This document shows, piece by piece, positions 23,790 through 34,499 of a stretch of DNA of 64,000 nt. The position numbers were made by a program, and so were the translations under genes. Position 1 is the stretch's first letter. Each line of letters starts with the position of its first letter. Under the pieces are notes generated by a model, which saw nothing but the letters and a program-made list of their open reading frames with translations, made no database searches and had not been told where the DNA came from. The stretch comes from Gautieria morchelliformis (lineage: Eukaryota; Basidiomycota; Agaricomycetes; Gomphales; Gomphaceae), in the NCBI GenBank assembly GCA_015179125.1, contig WHVA01000398.1, positions 1 through 64,000 of the forward strand. Direction: 5' to 3'.

Positions 23790-24962
23790 GAATGAAAGAA
23801 CCTGGTTCTGGTTGCAACATATGTCTCAAAGTGTGTAGCTAGTTTGTAAGGAATCAAAGAGCCTGGTTTGGGTTCTGACCAGTGTTTGCATGCATGTGTT
23901 CAATTTTGTAAGGAACGAACCTGGTTTGGGTTCCGACACATGTCTGCATGTCTGTATTCATTTTGGTAGGCAATGAAAGAACCTGGTTTGGGTTCCAAAG
24001 GGTGTCTGCATGTGTATTCATTTTGGTAAGGAATGAAAGAACCTGGTTCTGGTTCCGACACAAATGGGTGTATTCATTTTTTGTAAGGAATAAACCAGCT
24101 CCCTGTTCCAACACATGTCTCCATGCATGTACTCGATATGGATACAGAATGAAAGAACCTGGTTTGTGTTCCGACAAGTGTGTTTTTATTTTGGCAAGGA
24201 ATGAAACAGCCTGTTTAGAGTTCTTTCCATAGATGTATTCATTTTGGATACACAATGAAAGAACCTGGTTTGTGTTCCGACATCTGTCTGCATGTGTGTA
24301 TTCATTTCGGTAAGGAATGAAAGCTCCGGGTTCAGGTTCTGATCAGTGTCTGGATGCATGTTGGGGTGCATCGATCTCGTTCGCTTCTCTTTATCGTTGA
24401 AGTGTGTTCTGGGGTACACTGAGTACCAGTTTGGCGTTGCTCTGGCGTTGCCTAGGAAGTCAATATATGGTTCTTGGATTGCAAGGACGTCATATTTTTC
24501 GGGTGAGCACTGTTGGCATGCATGTATTCAGTTTGGTAAGGAATGAAACACCCTGGTTTGGTTTCCAACCTGTGTCTGGATGCGTGTATTTATTCTGGTA
24601 AGAAATGAAAGAACCTGGCTTGGGTTGCAACACATGTCTGCAAAGTGTATATTCATTTTTGTAAGTAATGAAAGAACCTAGTTCTGGTTCCAACACATGC
24701 ATGTATTCATTTTTGTAAGGAATGAACCAGGTTTGGGTCCTGACACTTGGAATGAAAGAACCTGGTTGAGGATCTGACCTGTGTATGCAATTGTGTATTC
24801 ATTTTGGTAAGGAATGAAAGAACCCTGTTTGGGTTCCGACCCCTGTCAACAAGTTTGTATTCAGTCCATAATGAATGAAAGAACCTGGTAAAGTGTGTAT
24901 TCATTTATTTTGGTAAGGAATGAAAGAACCTGGTTTGGGTTCCGACACAAGTCTGCATGCAT
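23790..24962. repeat. 60-bp minisatellite, about 18 units
   Basis: Each unit contains AATGAAAGAACCTGG, then TTTGGGTTCCGACACATG, then a TGTATTCATTTTGGTAAGG-like part. Units begin near 23795, 23855, 23973, 24033, 24148, 24256, 24317, 24541, 24604, 24667, 24750, 24813, 24872 and 24919, with shorter variants between. A unique 140-bp stretch (24380-24520) interrupts the array. Because 60 is divisible by three, the minus strand reads as an imperfect 20-residue repeat containing KMNTH and TRFFHS; coding is doubtful. Confidence 0.85.
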
Positions 24963-24974
24963 GTGTTCTTTCTG

Positions 24975-25230
24975 GTAGGGCCCAGGAACTGTACACCTGG
25001 TGCACTAGGTTCTGGTTGCCAGAGCTGGAGCCGGAATTGTTATTGCTGCTACTTCCAGGGTTGTTATTTCTGGAGTTGGTCTTCTTCTTGTCTTTATCAG
25101 ACTTCTTGTCGGAAGACTTGTTGTGCTTGCTCTGGGCGGAAGTTTCCCAAGCGATCTTGCTATGTTGTTCCCAGTAGCGTGACCTTTGTTTTGAAGGGGC
25201 AGGATTGTTGTAATTATCAGAGGGTCGGAA
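24975..25230 (-). pseudogene. Asn/Ser/Lys-rich fragment, possibly retroelement gag
   Basis: Minus-strand frame: KQRSRYWEQHSKIAWE, then a run rich in Lys, Ser and Asn (KSSDKKSDKDKKK, NNNPGSSSNNNSG). A YWE motif followed by such a linker is common in gag proteins of basidiomycete Ty3/gypsy elements, between the capsid-like part and the zinc knuckle. No knuckle, protease or LTR was found nearby. It may instead be a low-complexity host segment. Confidence 0.3.
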
Positions 25231-25499
25231 TGCGAGCGGAACTGAGTGTCAGAAGTCGCAAATGCATGGTTGTAACATCTTACCATGATACGTTTCCCAA
25301 TTCTTGGCTTATAGCCCAGCCTGTCCCCGAAATTATGGCCGAACACTGTGTGGGTGCAACCCCCGCATGGATAACAACCTCTGCCTACCATCACAGCTTA
25401 GCCATGGGCTTAAGGGGGTCTTGTAATAATTTGAAACTATGGCAAATGGTGAAGAATACTTTCTCTTTGTTTGATCATCTATCATCCATCTGCACACTA

Positions 25500-27152
25500 T
25501 AGTGAGGCATTAAGGGGTCAGGAAGCCATATCCATGAGTTCCATGTCAAATGAACTACAGGAGCGTTGGCTTACCACAAATTCCCCATCCGGGGTCTCCT
25601 CCAGGTTCCTCAGCTTCTCCTGGAAGTGTCAGACAGCCTTCTCATACCGGGCATGAGCAGCCTCACGTTGGCTCTGTGATTCTGCCCACCAGTCGCTCAG
25701 TCCCAGGCCTGTGTCCCGCCCATACGCAGCCTTGACAAATACGTGCAATCGGGGATCCATCGCCTGACCTCGTAGGGACTCGGCCAGGTAGGCACCCGGG
25801 GCATCGCCTGGCACCAAGATGCGCCACCATTTCCACATGGTGAATTCGAACAGGACGGTGTCCTCATCGCAGCCGCAATGGCAGAACCCCTCGCCACGTG
25901 GTACAGCCTGTTTGCTGGTCTTCCCCACGGACCATCCATTGATGTCCATCCCGGTGATCCAATAGCCCTGGGATCCCTTGGGGATGTTGACCCGCTTCTT
26001 GGCAAATTTGCCATGGAGCTGGCACATCAGATTGCCATGCCTGGTGGTTAGAAATGCCCTGGAGACCTCGCGGCTCGTGAGCATGGCCTCAGGTAGGAAA
26101 CCTTAGATGGTACAGGCCATCTGCTTGATTTTGGCGGGTATGCGCACTCCACATGTCTCAGGGGCGTTTGCGTCCACCACAAACTTGCAGATCACGAGGC
26201 GCCCTTTAACTAGAGATGGCATATGAAAGGTCAGCTGGCATCAGGTGGGCTAGGCATCTGAGTAACCCACTGCTCCAGGCGGCTAGATCCTCGTGATCTC
26301 TTTCCAGCTCCGGTATTACAATGGCATGTGCGGCCCCGAGCCCTGAGACATGGTTGGAGATGAGATATGATCCCTCAAACATTCTATGAACCCACCTTGT
26401 TTGCGGCGGGTGTCCTCACAACTCGAAGATTTGGACGACGCCGAGCCATCATCTGAGTCGGGCTGTCTCCTCTTGGGGGCTTCCCGACGCAGGTGAGGGA
26501 CCATGGGAGTAACCTGACAGCCCAACTCACCTGGCTGAGGACTCTGGTCTAAGAGGTCCTCACTTGCACGCTTGCGCGCGACTTCGAGTGGTTTGGCATC
26601 TTCAAGGGCAGCCATGTGGCGGCCCTTGGCTTGTTCCAACACAAGCTCCGCAGTGTGGATGGCCGCTGCAGCGGTAATGAGGTGTGGGAATGGGCAAGAA
26701 GGCGGGAATAGGGCGTAGGGGAGACGAACCTTTCGTTGCACCATGCCTCCGCTTGCGCTTGTGCTCTTGGAGGGCTTCCAGAGCAGCCTGGGCGGCTCGG
26801 ACTTGGGCTTCCAGTCCAGTGATATTCCCCTGCGCTTCTGGGGTCACAGAGCGAGCTGTCAGTCAAGTGCATGGTGGGGGGAACGTCACATCCTCACCGG
26901 ATAATGTGGCCATCTGGACAGGGGGGGTGCAGGCGGAAAGTGCGCAGCGCCTAGGGGTTCCGACGGTTGCCAGGAGCTCATTTTGGCGTCGAGGGTGATG
27001 GGCATGATGGCTTCGGCCATTGTGCCCTCCATGCACTCACACGGGCATTGTGGATTCATGGGCAGGGTCTGATTTGTGGCGTACGATCTAATAATATACT
27101 GTATGGTGATTGTGTATGCAATCACCATACAGTATTCAACTGGCACACTCAC
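25500..27152 (-). CDS. unknown multi-exon gene, probably decayed
   Basis: Two coding-like blocks. Upstream (26850-26316): NITGLEAQVRAAQAALEAL, a coiled-coil stretch, a basic KRKRRHGATK, then LVLEQAKGRHMAALEDAK and an acidic/Ser tail. Downstream (26220-25629): GRLVICKFVVDANAPETCG, a TAA in frame near 26103, then GYWITGMDINGWSVG, CHCGCDEDTVLF and EFTMWKWWRILVPG. The Cys-His-Cys-Gly-Cys patch could bind metal. The second block reads like a real globular protein but I do not recognise it. Its position between the minisatellite and the KDZ transposase suggests a passenger or accessory gene of that element (inference). Confidence 0.4.
27096..27135. repeat. perfect 17-bp hairpin
   Basis: ATACTGTATGGTGATTG (27096-27112) and its exact reverse complement (27119-27135) around the loop TGTATG. 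It lies at the 5' side of the unknown minus-strand gene; function unknown. Confidence 0.85.
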
Positions 27153-27470
27153 GTTCCATTGACACGATAGCGTCTTTCACGGGTACACATCGTGACGTGG
27201 GGAAAACGCGAGTGTTCAGCGAAGGCGGCAGTGTGGAGGCGTCGAGTGTGGAGGTAGGCAGGGCTGGAGGTAGGCAGGGCATGTTCATGACCTCCTTGAA
27301 GAGTGAGAGGGATAGAAGGAGAAACGCGGTTGGAAATGGTTCCTATGGACCCTTATGGTCTCCTGGGGTTAAGCGTCCATGGATGTGTCAGTCACGTTCC
27401 ATGGACGCGTCACTGACTATGGACCCTGATGCCCACTAGAGACCGGCGTTGCCGGGGCGGCCCTTGTTGA

Positions 27471-27927
27471 AGAACTTTCACATTGTTATCTTTTACATCC
27501 TGGTGAGGATGGTCCTTGTTGCGTGCGTTTGGTGGGCTGAAACCTTGATTGAATCCATATGTCGTGTGCACATGCAGCAAACTCCTTCCTGCACGCACTT
27601 ATTCCAACTTTTATCGATTAATTTTGGCAGACGACCCAGCTGCGTACTGAGGTTGACGGACTCCGCAACTGCACAATCTCCAACACAGTCATCAAGGTAA
27701 GTTCGATGTTGTCATCCGATCCTTTCGTTGACATCCGATCCTTCAACGCTTCCTGTCGACTCCTACCCGCCCTCATCCCCCAATTCACTTCCGCAAATGC
27801 ATGATTTCCAACATGGTCATCAAGGTAAGTTTGACGTTGTCATCCGATCCTTTCATTGACATCTGATCCTTCATTCCTTGTCCAGGAACTTTCACATTGT
27901 TATCTTTTACATCCTGGGGTGAGGATG
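27471..27927 (+). repeat. local direct duplications including splice-site-like sequence
   Basis: Two interleaved pairs: 27471-27513 with 27885-27927 (GAACTTTCACATTGTTATC.. type), and 27661-27745 with 27789-27873. The second pair includes CATCAAG|GTAAGT, an ideal donor site, in both copies. Just upstream of the first donor the plus strand reads TTQLRTEVDGLRNCTISN. These look like duplicated exon-intron pieces. Confidence 0.7.
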
Positions 27928-28038
27928 GCAAAGGAGAAGGAAGCGCTCCGGCATGAGCATGCCCATCAGTCAGCCCTTTTGCAGGAATACCAGACTCGGT
28001 ATGGGTACCTTCCTGGCCCCCCTGGGGAGAGTGAGTAG
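27900..28038 (+). pseudogene. short coiled-coil-like exon
   Basis: Plus-strand frame MAKEKEALRHEHAHQSALL then QEYQTRYGYLPGPPGE, followed by GAGTGAGT, a possible donor. Highly charged helical composition. It may be an upstream exon of the KDZ gene model, or part of a separate gene; it is not recognised. Confidence 0.3.
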
Positions 28039-28499
28039 AATGACACATTTCTTTGTGCTTCCCCGGTCTGCAGACATCAAGCATTTTGCGACGGCATGCT
28101 GATTTACTCACTCAACTTAGGCATATAGTGGCTCTTCATCCTTCGCTGGCGCCATCACCACCGCCACCACGGTCAGCCCCTCGACTCGCCTCGTCGTAGC
28201 TGCGGCTGTAGTATTTGTCTCCCACTCTCTTGTAAACCTCATTATACTACGAACAAAAAACAGTGGCACTGGTGAATTCCCCTCCTCTACCTCAACGTCC
28301 CACAGCCCTTGTCGCAGGAGATTCAAAACTACATTTTTCAGGTTTAAATCTAACACGATGTCTATTTGGAACGTACAATGACGATACAACAAATAGTATT
28401 ATAAGATGGCGTTTGAAGGCATAAGTATTGAAATTTCAATATTGAAAGAAAGGGACAATTGAACTCGCATAAAATTTCAACTCAAACATCAACTCACCC

Positions 28500-28830
28500 A
28501 TACTCTCCTCCTTCACGCTCCAGCATTCTTTCTTGTTGACCAATGCCTTCACTCTGCAGATTGACCTTCTCCATAAGCAAGGCATTCACCTGCTCAAGTT
28601 GCATCTTGTCCTTGTCTGAAAGGTCACAAATTTGTTTCTGCAGCTTTTCCATGTCTGACTCAAAAGCTTGTCGTCGTTGATGGATTCTCGCACTGTAGCG
28701 AGGATTTCAAGTTGATCCTTATTGACAAGATCATTGACTCAAGGCCAAGCCTGTCGTCGTTGACGGGTTCTCGCAGTGTAGCGAGGATTTCAAGTTGATC
28801 CTTATTGACCAGATTGACTAAAATTCACGC
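28500..28830 (-). pseudogene. coiled-coil exon with an internal duplication
   Basis: Minus strand: DMEKLQKQICDLSDKDKMQ, EQVNALLMEKVNLQ, ending in GEYG|GTGAGT. Heptad-like Leu/Met spacing indicates a coiled coil. Upstream, a 65-bp segment encoding NKDQLEILAT is tandemly duplicated with 82-bp offset (about 28666-28731 and 28748-28815), and the frame between the copies is broken. I do not recognise the family. Confidence 0.35.
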
Positions 28831-28881
28831 AGGGCCTTCCTGATGGATAAATCCACATGGATATTGAGATGTGTAACACAC

Positions 28882-28926
28882 AAGGTTCGTATTTCCGTGG
28901 ATATTATACACGGAAACACGAACCTT
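28882..28926. repeat. 18-bp hairpin with one mismatch
   Basis: AAGGTTCGTATTTCCGTG (28882-28899) pairs with 28909-28926, one mismatch, around GATATTATA. Confidence 0.8.
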
Positions 28927-29370
28927 TTGGGTAGTAGGTGGACTTGCCTGGCTGGGAGGGTCTATGGAGTATGACAAAAATTGCATGACCCAAGGCGATA
29001 GCCAGGTCAACCTCATTGAAATAGACTAGTTTCGAATAGGTGCCGGCGCTTTCTGCAGTGTAATGTCAGAGTCTCCCACACCGTCGCTGGGTCCTTTTTC
29101 TCTATGTCCTGCTTCCAACCCACGCGTGAGGTTCGACTGGGCCGTCCTGACTTGGAAGGACCCGGTGTGGACTTGTCTGAGCACCCTGGCCGCAAACGCG
29201 CTCCAGAACCAACAGTGCAACTGCGACAAGAATAGGGCCCCATACCTGCTTCTCCTCAAAAGCGACCCCAGACAGACAGGGGTGGTCGCCATCCTCGGTG
29301 GCACCGCGGGTCCCACTCACCCGCGGCCAGCAAACGGCCGTCTGCTCCTGGTGCAGATATCGGCTCCTCA

Positions 29371-32042
29371 GTGGGCCCTGCAGTGCACGTGGCCGCCAGG
29401 CCCACGGGCACTGCGTCGTTTGCACTGTGCATAGAGGCCGGGGCCTTAGGGTTTTATTCCCTTGGGGGCAGCCTTTATGTGGTACAAGGGTGGGACGAAT
29501 TGAGACTTACAGGCAAGGTTCGTGGTCTGTCTCCCTCTGATTCTCAAAGACATAACCCTCTTTTAGGACACTTGGTATCACCTCCAGGTGCAATGGATTG
29601 GACCGGAACAGGTATTCGTCTGCCAGTGTCCGTATGCCGGGCAACGTGCATGCGTTTATGCACGTTTCCTGATTGCACATCCGGACATGGCGCGGGCCAC
29701 CCCGCCCGCTTTAGGCAGTGGTTATCAAGGTGAGTCGTTATACTCCCCTACTTCTGCCCAGCCTGACACCCCATTTGCTGCCACCAATAAAACAGTTGTC
29801 CTGTTTCAGCGTGAGACCCATCAAGAGCCCCATGTGTCCCGGTTTTCTGTTGGAACACGTGGAACGCATGGCATCAAGCACCACGTATTCATCACGTACC
29901 ATGGCCCCGATGGTGGGGAGGGCCAGTGGAATTGTTCTCGTCACGCTAGGGACCCTTGTGTGCATGTGATGGCTGCTCGTACGCATCTACAGGCCTGCTT
30001 GCAAATGCGAGCCAAGCATGCTAGATCGGCACCACTGGACAGAGATGTGAGCCCTGCAAGCGACAACATGGATGTTGGGCCCGAGGGTCAGAGTCCGGAG
30101 GCTGCTGATGGTTTGGCAACCATTGGCGGCATGATGTCTCCTAGACGTCCACCTCAGCTGTCACCCTCGGTGTCACACTTGCCTATTTCTATTCCCCGAT
30201 GGGCGTTGCTTCCAGGTGAGGCACCACCCCATGTGACCTTGCTCCCTCCTGCATGCCCTCCACACACGATTCCACTCATGCCATCAGCATCTTGCGGATA
30301 CTACACACCTCGGAAGTTTTATGACCCCCTCATGAGTTCCAAATCCATTCCGTGCACTGTCTACATGCTCACATGTGCGCAAACCCATCAGCTTGAGGTG
30401 CAGGCCTGCCCTGCCTGCCCACCACAAGCCCGGCACCATATTGGGCCTGATGCTCAGGACCATGGCCTCTTCAACTTCAACAACCGCATCCTCATCAGTC
30501 ACAACCTCCTTGATGAGTATACGAGTGCCTACACCCTGTCAGAGACACCATTCCCAGCATGGACCCAAGGCGTATCCCGCCGTTACACCACATACGGGTC
30601 TCCGCACCCGTTCATGTCTGATGACACCTTTCGCCATGTTTGGTTTGCCTGTGTGTCCCTGCAGGATTACTCATGCCCAGGCGACTGCCCTCTGTGCGGT
30701 CCCTCTCCAGCAGACACCATTTGGGATGGCATCACCCTTGCTTTCAATCAAAAGCACCTCCTCCCTTCCCTGACACCACCCACGCTTAGCCCACCCGAGA
30801 CCATATCACGTACTGAGATGCGACATGTTTCACAACAACAGTGCATCCCAGACAAGTGTGTCCGCTCTGCCCTGAGACACTTCATCAACCTCCGAGGGCG
30901 CATGCAAGCCTCCCCAGCCACCGCCCACTTGTCCTCCTCTGGTGTGCGCATGCGTGGTCAGGAACCTATGCATCTGGAAGAAGAACTTGCCCCCTCTGTT
31001 GCCTTGATCGAATTGGCGCTTGTTGAGCTGAGTCCTTCACTTAAAACCCTGTTCCATGCCGGCTTTGGTGTCAACGGGCTAGAAGTGTCCACGGGCTCAG
31101 AACCTGACTATCCAGACTTCATAGATGTTCCTCCCATTACAGCGTTCTTCATGCAGGTAGGGCTTACACTCTCCCACGTGTGTGTCTGCTTCCTGGGCGC
31201 TCACATGTCTGCCACAGATGTCTGCCAAGGAATCGGTCCTCCAGGTTGTCAACCGGCGAGCTCAAAATGACCTCCTACTTTGTCACAACACCTAATGAAA
31301 CCACGCGCACCCTATTGGTTTCGGTGCCATGTGTTTACTCTCTTGTTGAGAATTATGCAATGCATGATGACCCATACCCACTGGCTGTCATTGATGTCAT
31401 CAAATGGCTCCTGGGCTGAGCCCATCAGACACTTGCCTGCTTGCTTGAAGGGGGCTCAAGCCTGTCAGATGTAGCGTGGAGGAACTTGGATGCAGATTGG
31501 CAGGAGGTGCGTTGACCACTCTGACACATTGGTGCTTGGAACCTGACAAACTCTGAATGGTCATGCAGACCGGGTGTTTTTACACCCAACCACTCATCCG
31601 CATATGTCCCTCATATCCACACCTGCCCCACGACACCAGACCTGAACCACCAGGGGATTGTGGTGGCCAGTGCTCCAAATACTCCACTTACAAGACACAG
31701 GGGCTCACAGGCGGTATTATGTGCTGTTGGTGTACTCACAGCATCTGTTACGGCTTCCACTGCATCCCCCATGGAGAAGGCCGCAATGACGTCTTTTCAG
31801 CGATTCTCACCTGCTCGCCTGTAGCCCCCAAATTGGTTGTGTATGATTTTGCCTGTGCCCTGGGGCCATACTGTTTCACCCATGAACCAGAATTCTTTGC
31901 AGACACACTGTTCACCATTGATGACTTTCATGCCCGGGGGCACACCAAATGTTCACCTGCTTCCTTTTTATCCACTTATGCCAGTCTGGATCCACGTCTT
32001 GCCAAGATCAACACGAGTGCTGCAGAGTGTGGCAATAGTTGA
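29371..32042 (+). pseudogene. KDZ-type transposase with cysteine clusters, degraded
   Basis: KDZ (Kyakuja-Dileera-Zisupton) transposases are expanded in Agaricomycetes. The 29588-31270 frame has WNCSRHARDPCVH (a CxC-type cluster), VQACPACPPQARHHIGPDA, then FNFNNRILISHNLLDEYTS and CPLCGP..TIWDGITLAF, matching the CxC5/CxC6-like clusters placed before the RNase-H core. After a GT-AG intron (about 31157-31218) the frame breaks with stops near 31291. A further exon from 31561 has TGGIMCCWCTHSICYGF, HCIPHGEGRNDVF, VVYDFACALGPYC, IDDFHARGHTKCSP and NTSAAECGN, the catalytic-core blocks. It stops at 32042, so the end of the core is missing. Confidence 0.8.
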
Positions 32043-33280
32043 TTGCACCTTATATGTAAGTCTGTGAGCTACATGTCCCATTCACATGCGATTCTATACA
32101 CCCATGTCTTCATTTCCATATGGAACCATCTGAAAAGACAAAGGCTGGCCATATCAGCCAGCACTGTTTTTTAGCTCAAAGAGAACTTAATTCTAGCTTG
32201 TTTAGCACTAATAAAAAATACATTCAGAACTAATTTTTAGGTAAATACATTATTGCCTAGCAAGCGGATATGAACTGGTACCAGACAGACACAGGGAGCT
32301 AGAGGCTCCTCATGTCGCACGCGGGCCAATCGTTTCCGCTGGGGCTTTGATCGGTCATACGTGTTCGAAATGATTTAGCTCCGGGCATTCCTCAAGGACC
32401 TGGAGATAAAATAAGTATATATTGTGTGGCATTGAAGAGTCGTTATAGACTTACATGGTGTACAACAAGCGAGACCTAGCGGTTGTCTTGCTCTCGCATT
32501 GGCTCATGCATATTCAGGATTTGAGAGGACCGGTCGCGAACCGAACACTGTATGAATTAACAAAAGTAGATATAAGAAAACATGAGAACTTACCAGGATT
32601 TATTTATAGATTTGTTTGTCATCCTCCTCACCAGTTGGAATGGGCATCGAAAGCATACGCATCAGAGCAGAAATCACGCAAAGACGAAGTATGGAACCTA
32701 CATCGATCTCCGCACCCTTGTACATATCCTCAAGGGTCACTCCCAAGTCGCTTGTCGTGGTGTGCCCAGGACAGATTGCTGCTGTTGGGCTGCAGTGTCA
32801 CAGGATCACAAATGTCATGAATGAATAGCACATGTGTATGAGGAGTATTATACGGCAAAGTATAATATTGAGCGTGCAGAACGATAAATGAACGATGAAT
32901 CAGACTCACGCCTGCCGCCATCGAAGGATGCAAACATGTCGAAGGGGTTGATGAGCTGGCCGCCTTCATGTTATCTCAGGCCTTGATGAGGGGCAAGGGT
33001 AATATTTGTCAGCGCGCGTCCGGGAAATTATAAAATGATAAGTGACAGAGAAAGTAAAGTGAAGGGAGCACAAAGAACAATGGCAAGGGCGAATTGCAAC
33101 ACGTACCTCCACATTTCAATGATAAACACCGCATTTCTGCCCAAAAAAAGAAATACGGTGGTTAGCTTGAGTTAAGAAATAGTAGAGATATGGGTGCACC
33201 TGGGGGTCTGACAGGAACACCGATACAACGTCCAATAACAGCAGACAAAGTACAACCAAGAGACTGTAAGAATTTGGAAC
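32043..33280. other. non-coding interval around the DnaJ relic
   Basis: Apart from the DnaJ pieces (32640-32985) I see no gene. The stretch after the KDZ fragment (32050-32450) is AT-rich without motifs. Confidence 0.4.
32640..32985 (-). pseudogene. relic of an ER-type DnaJ co-chaperone (Scj1/ERdj-like)
   Basis: Two minus-strand exon pieces. Exon 32981-32905 reads GLR-stop-HEGGQ then NPFDMFASF, the Gly/Phe region just after a J domain; a TAA stands where Gln is expected. After an intron ending TGCAG near 32774, the next piece has TTTSDLGVTLEDMYKGAEIDV, the start of the substrate-binding domain of type I DnaJ proteins. The QQQQ-like stretch before it is in another frame, so there is an indel. 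The J domain is absent and the zinc-finger CxxCxGxG repeats were not found downstream. Host-derived and dead. Confidence 0.6.
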
Positions 33281-33398
33281 AATCAGTGGAAATCCTTAGT
33301 CCGGACAACTGAACCTGAGCTGACGGAAGACGAGGAAGACAAATGACCTAAGATGTGAGATAGTCTGGAGAACTGAACCCGTGACCTAAGATGTTTCC

Positions 33399-34495
33399 AG
33401 TGGAGATGGTACTCAGCGACGCGCCTCATCAGTTCCACCAGTCTGTCTGATAACATTACAACGACTATCCACATTGCATGCCTGGTTGCTTCGTTCTTCA
33501 GGGCACGTGACATACTCACGACGTGGTGTTCCATGTCATCACGTGACGTGCCCACGACGCGCGTTGGGTGTTTGTTGCTTCTCCCACGATGACTTTGAAC
33601 TTTCACGGTGATCCCGTCAACTCAGCGGCAGTCGCCTATGAATGCTTGAGATGGCATCGTCGATATTTGCCAGTAAGCTGGTGTCGTTCCTCGCCAGTGA
33701 TGCAATATGCTGATGGTAGTTGCTGCCCAAAGGAACTGCTTCAGTGGTTATGACGGTGCATATGAACCGTATGTGGAGCCGGCGTATGGTTCCTGTGCAC
33801 CGTACGGCAGATGCCATGGATGGTGCTTGTGAACAGTATGAGGAGCAGGTGCCAGACAGTCCTTGTGACCTTCCAGCCTACAGTTCTCTGCACAGTACGG
33901 CAGCGACGTACGAGGGTGTACGGTTCCTGTGCACCGTACGGCACATATGACGGACGGTGCTTGGGAACCATACGAGGGGCCGGTCTGCAGCATACGGCAC
34001 ATACGACGGACAGTTCTTGTGAACCGTATGCACACACGGCGGATGGTGCAGGTGAACCGTACAGCGGACACGGCGGACGGTGCAGGTGAACCACACGGCG
34101 GACACGGTGGACGGTGCGGGTGAACCGTACGGCGCACCCGGCGGACGGTGCAGGTGAACCACACGGCGGACACGGTGGACGGTGCGGGTGAACTGTAAGG
34201 CGGACACGGCGGACGGTACAGGTGAACCACACGGCGGACACGGCGGACGGTGCAGGTGAACCGTACAGTGGACACGGTGGACGGTGCAGGTGAACTGTAC
34301 GCGCATACGGCAGACGGTACGGTGCACCTTCAGTAGCAGATGGCTTGCGGTGCACGTGAACCGTACTGGAAGCTATAGAAATGGTGCATGAGCACCGTAG
34401 AATAATCCAAACAAGGTGTGGATAGTGTATTTAGAACGGGCTGTATACATATTTACAGCGGGCTGTATACGTTTGATACCGCGGGCATCTGGCGG
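33399..34495 (-). repeat. long inverted repeat, right copy (empty MITE site)
   Basis: Reverse complement of 21371-22603, including the 34-bp minisatellite (about 33770-34320). The inner end reads, on the minus strand, GTCGCTGAG-TA-CCATCTCCACT with no insertion (TA at 33410-33411), while the left copy holds the 899-bp MITE at that TA. Confidence 0.8.
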
Positions 34496-34499
34496 TTGC

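Noticed and set aside
23790-24962. CRISPR-like array
   Set aside because: Units are adjacent and imperfect with no unique spacers, and the window is eukaryotic; it is a minisatellite.
32281-32400. Possible tRNA or small RNA
   Set aside because: No cloverleaf pairing could be drawn.
33741-34355. 204-codon ORF on the minus strand
   Set aside because: Same minisatellite in the right inverted repeat.
21371-34495. Target-site duplication for the 13-kb repeat-bounded segment
   Set aside because: Flanks at 21363-21370 and 34496-34503 do not match, and the exact borders are unclear.
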